64,000 nucleotides of DNA from Oscillospiraceae bacterium. Its GTDB lineage: Bacteria > Bacillota > Clostridia > Oscillospirales > Ruminococcaceae. Positions 59,822 through 64,000 of the stretch are shown here, piece by piece (position 1 is the stretch's first letter; every line of letters starts with the position of its first letter). The DNA lies in assembly GCA_025758045.1 (NCBI GenBank), contig CP107208.1, positions 1,426,001 to 1,490,000 of the forward strand, read 5' to 3'. The notes under the pieces were generated by a model that saw only the letters and a list, made by a program, of their open reading frames with translations, searched no databases and had not been told where the DNA came from. Position numbers and translations under genes: made by a program.

Positions 59822-60016
59822 ATGAAATGGAGGAAAAAGCAACTGACCGTGGACGAGAACGGTCAGTCCGTGACGGTGAAAGGCACCGATGGTACTGTGT
59901 ATGTGCAGGGGACCAGTGATGTGACCGTTACTGTGGGGAGCTACAGCACTAATGTGGATACCTCCGGTGCCGCCACCGCCGACAGCTGGTCCGACTACGC
60001 CGTGGACAAGGCATAA
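59822..60016 (+). pseudogene. small ORF, possible C-terminal remnant of a surface protein
   Basis: A 64-codon frame (LTVDENGQSVTVKGTDGTVYVQGTSD and similar) rich in Thr, Val, Asp and Gly, with a beta-strand pattern like the tail of a cell-surface or polysaccharide-binding protein. There is no credible ribosome-binding site and no signal peptide, but codon use is GC-rich and gene-like, and a strong hairpin follows at 60042. I read it as the stranded 3' end of a lost gene; a real small protein cannot be excluded. Confidence 0.35.
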
Positions 60017-60041
60017 ACCAACGCAGTAAATTTCAGCATAA

Positions 60042-60087
60042 AATAAGCCCTGCACCGGAACCTACAGCTACCGGTGCAGGGCTTATT
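60042..60087. terminator. long hairpin, probable terminator
   Basis: AATAAGCCCTGCACCGG, a 12-base loop, then CCGGTGCAGGGCTTATT: a perfect 17-pair stem. It lacks a T run, but the AT-ended stem resembles the other terminators in this window. Confidence 0.7.
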
Positions 60088-60088
60088 A

Positions 60089-60097
60089 TGGTATAAT
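60089..60097 (+). promoter_or_regulatory. extended -10 promoter element
   Basis: TGGTATAAT fits TGN-TATAAT; no good -35 is seen. It lies about 140 bases upstream of the YcxB-like gene. The leader between has a GGAGGTAC/GTAC-GCCTCC stem and a T run near 60147, and no supported gene. Confidence 0.45.
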
Positions 60098-60234
60098 GAA
60101 GAAAATGCGGAGGTACCCCTATGGTACTGCCTCCTCAGGGATGTATTTTTTTGACTGTTGCAGGTGTTCGTGCGTTTATAACAGTCAGATAAATCGGAAT
60201 TTATAGAACTGTGAAAAGTAAAGGTGGTAATTTT

Positions 60235-60750
60235 GTGGTTAAATATTGTATGAATTTAAGTGATGAAAAAAAAGAAACTGCAATTAAAATTGCTTTGGAA
60301 AGTAAAGGAAATGTTCGCAAGCGTAAGATAGCGGTTCCGCTTCTGATGATTTTGGGTATCGTCATTATTTTTAGTAGCATATTTTTAATTATAAATTCTC
60401 CTGCTATTTTATGGTATATCTATATGGTGCTTGGAATAGTTTGTCTGCTTCTTGCGTTTAATGCAAAGTCTTTTCAAAAATTTGTATTGAAAAAAGCGGA
60501 GTTACTCTTAGATAAGTCTTTTCGTACTGGAATTGTAGAGTATCATTTTGACGCTGAAGGGATAGAAACAATTTCCCAGATGGGATATAGCAAAAATTAT
60601 TGGACTGCATTTAAAGAGTACGGTACTATGGGGCAGTATATATATGTTAAACGAAAAGATAATAAAATGGTTTTGATAGATAAAAATGATTTGTCTACTG
60701 GGGAGTTAGAAGAATTGACTCAACTATTGTTAAATAATGTCAAAATGTAA
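60235..60750 (+). CDS. YcxB-like membrane protein
   Basis: 171 residues from the GTG at 60235 (AAGGTGG, seven bases upstream). Two hydrophobic spans (about 37-57 and 63-80) are followed by a C-terminal domain with VEYHFDAEGIET and YGTMGQYIYVKRKDNKMVLIDK, the layout of YcxB-like proteins of unknown role. The gene is strongly AT-rich (near one-third GC) against about 60% GC around it, so it was probably acquired by transfer. Confidence 0.75.
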   Translation: MVKYCMNLSDEKKETAIKIALESKGNVRKRKIAVPLLMILGIVIIFSSIFLIINSPAILWYIYMVLGIVCLLLAFNAKSFQKFVLKKAELLLDKSFRTGIVEYHFDAEGIETISQMGYSKNYWTAFKEYGTMGQYIYVKRKDNKMVLIDKNDLSTGELEELTQLLLNNVKM

Positions 60751-60850
60751 ATTCCAGTTCACAACTTCATATCCCTACACACAAAGCAGTTAGTCTTTAG
60801 GATTGACTGCTTTTTTCTTGCCAAAATTCCAGTTTGACGGAGTAATGGAT

Positions 60851-61294
60851 ATGAAAATCCGAGAAGTGAATGAGAATAAAAAGCAATTTATAGCATTATT
60901 GTTATTAGCTGATGAACAAGAGAATATGATTGACCGTTATCTTGAAAAAGGTACTATGTATGTACTTGAAGATAATGATGTAAAAGCTGAATGTGTTGTC
61001 ACCGATGAAGGTAACGGAATACTTGAAATCAAGAATATTGCGGTTGATCCGAAATATCATGGAATGGGATATGGGAAAGCATTGATTGACTTCCTTGCAA
61101 GTAAATATGCAGATGAATATTCTATTTTGCAGGTTGGAACAGGTGACAGCCCGTTGACCGTACCGTTTTATGAAAAATGCAGATTTGTCCGCTCTCACAA
61201 TATTCCGAATTTCTTTACGGACAATTATGACCACCCAATTTATGAGAGTGGTGTACAGTTAATAGATATGGTATATTTGCAAAGATGTTTATAA
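60851..61294 (+). CDS. GNAT family N-acetyltransferase
   Basis: 147 residues. IKNIAVDPKYHGMGYGKALIDFL gives the acetyl-CoA-binding (R/Q)xxGx(G/A) turn (YHGMGYGKA), and GTGDSPLTVPFYEKCRF is the second family motif. Substrate unknown. ATG 60851 is best placed for the GGAG upstream. AT-rich like the preceding gene; the two form a small foreign-looking island. No mobile-element gene is seen beside them. Confidence 0.85.
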   Translation: MKIREVNENKKQFIALLLLADEQENMIDRYLEKGTMYVLEDNDVKAECVVTDEGNGILEIKNIAVDPKYHGMGYGKALIDFLASKYADEYSILQVGTGDSPLTVPFYEKCRFVRSHNIPNFFTDNYDHPIYESGVQLIDMVYLQRCL

Positions 61295-61367
61295 CTTCAA
61301 GTTTATCTCCTTGCTGCTGTACTATACAAGATATGCGCCCCTGCTCCCGCCGGGGTGGCTGCCATAG

Positions 61368-61403
61368 AAAAAGGGAGGCACCGCCGCGCGGTGCCTCCCT
61401 TTT
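61368..61403. terminator. bidirectional terminator between GNAT gene and thrS
   Basis: AAAAGGGAGGCACCGC, short loop, GCGGTGCCTCCCTTTT. Usable on both strands; it ends thrS on the minus strand. Confidence 0.9.
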
Positions 61404-61428
61404 CACATTTTATGCAGAAAGCTGAAAA

Positions 61429-63219
<1,791 letters not shown>

Positions 63220-63239
63220 GATTGTACGCTCCTTTTGCA

Positions 63240-63528
63240 ATTGCACAAAAATGCAATAAAAAATGCTCCATCCCTCGCTTACAAAAGGGATGAAGCATGC
63301 AGCTCCACGGTTCCACCCAGATTGCGCTTCTATATAAGGTAAGCGCCGCTCGTGCCGGCTGTAACGGGCCGTACCCGGCGGAGGTTCGCCCCCGCGCTCG
63401 GCAGTGGTAAGAACGCAGCTGCGCACAAAACCGCTTGCACCACGCGGGTCTGCCGCGGCGGTTCTCTCTTGTGTGGCTGGGGTGCGTTCCGTTTGTCTGC
63501 CTCATGGCTTTGTCAGGATGAAGATAGT
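63240..63528 (-). promoter_or_regulatory. T-box riboswitch controlling thrS (Thr, specifier ACC)
   Basis: On the minus strand the leader has a stem I base GGCAG/CTGCC, an upper helix GAACGCA/TGCGTTC, and between them a specifier loop with ACC at 63408-63406, a Thr codon. The T-box sequence TGGGTGGAACCGTG lies at 63319-63306. The terminator ATGCTTCATCCCT/AGGGATGGAGCAT with a T run is at 63298-63257. Uncharged tRNA-Thr would stabilise the antiterminator and allow thrS expression. Confidence 0.93.
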
Positions 63529-63531
63529 TTA

Positions 63532-63560
63532 TTTATAGCACAAGATTTAGGGGAAGTCAA
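63532..63560 (-). promoter_or_regulatory. sigma-70-type promoter for the T-box/thrS transcript
   Basis: On the minus strand TTGACT (63560-63555), 17 bases, TATAAA (63537-63532), just upstream of stem I. Confidence 0.85.
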
Positions 63561-63585
63561 GAGGGAAAACGGTGAAAATGCAGGT

Positions 63586-63614
63586 TTGAAATGCGGTGGG
63601 AAACATGGTATTAT
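63586..63614 (+). promoter_or_regulatory. promoter for the acyltransferase-3 gene
   Basis: TTGAAA (63586-63591), 17 bases, TATTAT (63609-63614), 37 bases before the ATG and divergent from the thrS promoter. Confidence 0.7.
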
Positions 63615-63650
63615 TAAAAATAAGATTGCAAAAGAAAACGGAGAGCCGAC

Positions 63651-64000
63651 ATGGAAACGACATTTACCCGCACAGATACTAAGGTCATCAAGGGTGTGGC
63701 CGTGCTGCTGATGCTGATGCACCACCTGTTTTATTTCCCGGATAACCGCCCTTACTCCATGCCGGAGGTACGGCAGACCCTGCCGAACTTTATGGGCCAG
63801 GGGCTGGAAACGATGCTGGGCATCTTTGGCGTCATCTGCGTGCCGATCTTTTTCTTTTTGGCGGGGTACGGCTTGTACCTGCAGACCCGGCGGGACGGCT
63901 TCCGGTTGGAAAAGCGCATCCTGGCGGTGTATACGCAGTATTGGAAGATTTTTTTCATCTTTATCCCCATTGGGTTCCTGTTTTTCCGCCACCAGAGCGA
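63651..64000 (+). CDS. acyltransferase-3 family membrane protein, 3' truncated by the window
   Basis: 116 codons are visible and the frame is open to the window end. RTDTKVIKGVAVLLMLMHHLFYF is the first span with the conserved K(G/I)..AxxxVxxHH pattern of OafA-like acyltransferases; IFGVICVPIFFFLAGYGLYLQ is the second, with the F-x-x-x-G-Y/F family mark. Such proteins O-acetylate or otherwise acylate surface glycans. ATG 63651 follows GGAGAG. Confidence 0.82.
   Translation, partial: METTFTRTDTKVIKGVAVLLMLMHHLFYFPDNRPYSMPEVRQTLPNFMGQGLETMLGIFGVICVPIFFFLAGYGLYLQTRRDGFRLEKRILAVYTQYWKIFFIFIPIGFLFFRHQS

Noticed and set aside
60121..60192. 23-codon leader ORF before the YcxB-like gene
   Set aside because: It has a GGAGG-like sequence nearby, but that lies in a hairpin arm; no conserved product or regulatory logic can be shown.

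Overview
The window looks like a chromosomal segment of a high-GC (roughly 60%) Gram-positive anaerobe of the class Clostridia. The best guess is the Oscillospiraceae, near Faecalibacterium, Gemmiger or Subdoligranulum. The grounds are an IspH-ribosomal S1 fusion, a CD1247-type protein, the pair DUF1385-prmC, two phosphofructokinases with pyrophosphate-type active sites, a T-box before thrS, and several families of short palindromic repeats between genes. The genus is inference; no rRNA or tRNA gene is visible. About 56 protein genes fill most of the sequence. Both ends cut through a gene.

Layout. 1-15 kb is a plus-strand surface-glycan cluster: two PP-loop sugar amidotransferases, a HisF/HisH-like ammonia-delivery pair, an amidohydrolase, a sugar epimerase, a TIM-barrel isomerase, two family-2 glycosyltransferases, an FAD oxidoreductase and large membrane proteins. 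15-22.5 kb holds housekeeping genes (HI0933-type flavoprotein, cmk, plsC, ispH-rpsA, a GtrA protein, deoC, a ZIP transporter). 22.5-32 kb holds a lipoprotein with a response regulator and histidine kinase, DUF1385, prmC, recA, recX, rimO and pgsA. 32-38.6 kb holds cysS between two large GT-C-like membrane proteins. 38.8-42.5 kb, on the minus strand, holds tandem phosphofructokinases and a HAD phosphatase. 42.9-48.4 kb holds an acyltransferase-like membrane protein, rpsU, a YqeG phosphatase, a TIM-barrel protein, efp, a CD1247-type protein and a PIG-V-like mannosyltransferase.

48.4-59.8 kb is a second, minus-strand polysaccharide operon: a Wzm/Wzt-type ABC exporter, a GT52-like transferase, a KdsB-like CMP-sugar synthetase, an HMGL-like aldolase, a KdsC-like phosphatase, a DUF2142 membrane protein, a GT4, a GT2 and a DUF2304 protein. 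Together these could make, activate with CMP, transfer and export a 3-deoxy-ulosonic acid (Kdo-like) glycan. That is unexpected in a Gram-positive and is the most interesting system here. After a small AT-rich island (YcxB-like protein and GNAT acetyltransferase, 60.1-61.3 kb) come thrS with its T-box leader and the start of an acyltransferase-3 gene.

Outside genes the sequence is unusually rich in small inverted-repeat elements. Families A (ends TGTAGGGG), B (ends carrying CACAATTC), C (palindromes just after stop codons) and D (ends GGCNCCCTTTGTG-like) recur through the window, and one further element, E, is seen once. Several sit inside predicted transcripts, including within both the two-component and the Kdo-like operons.
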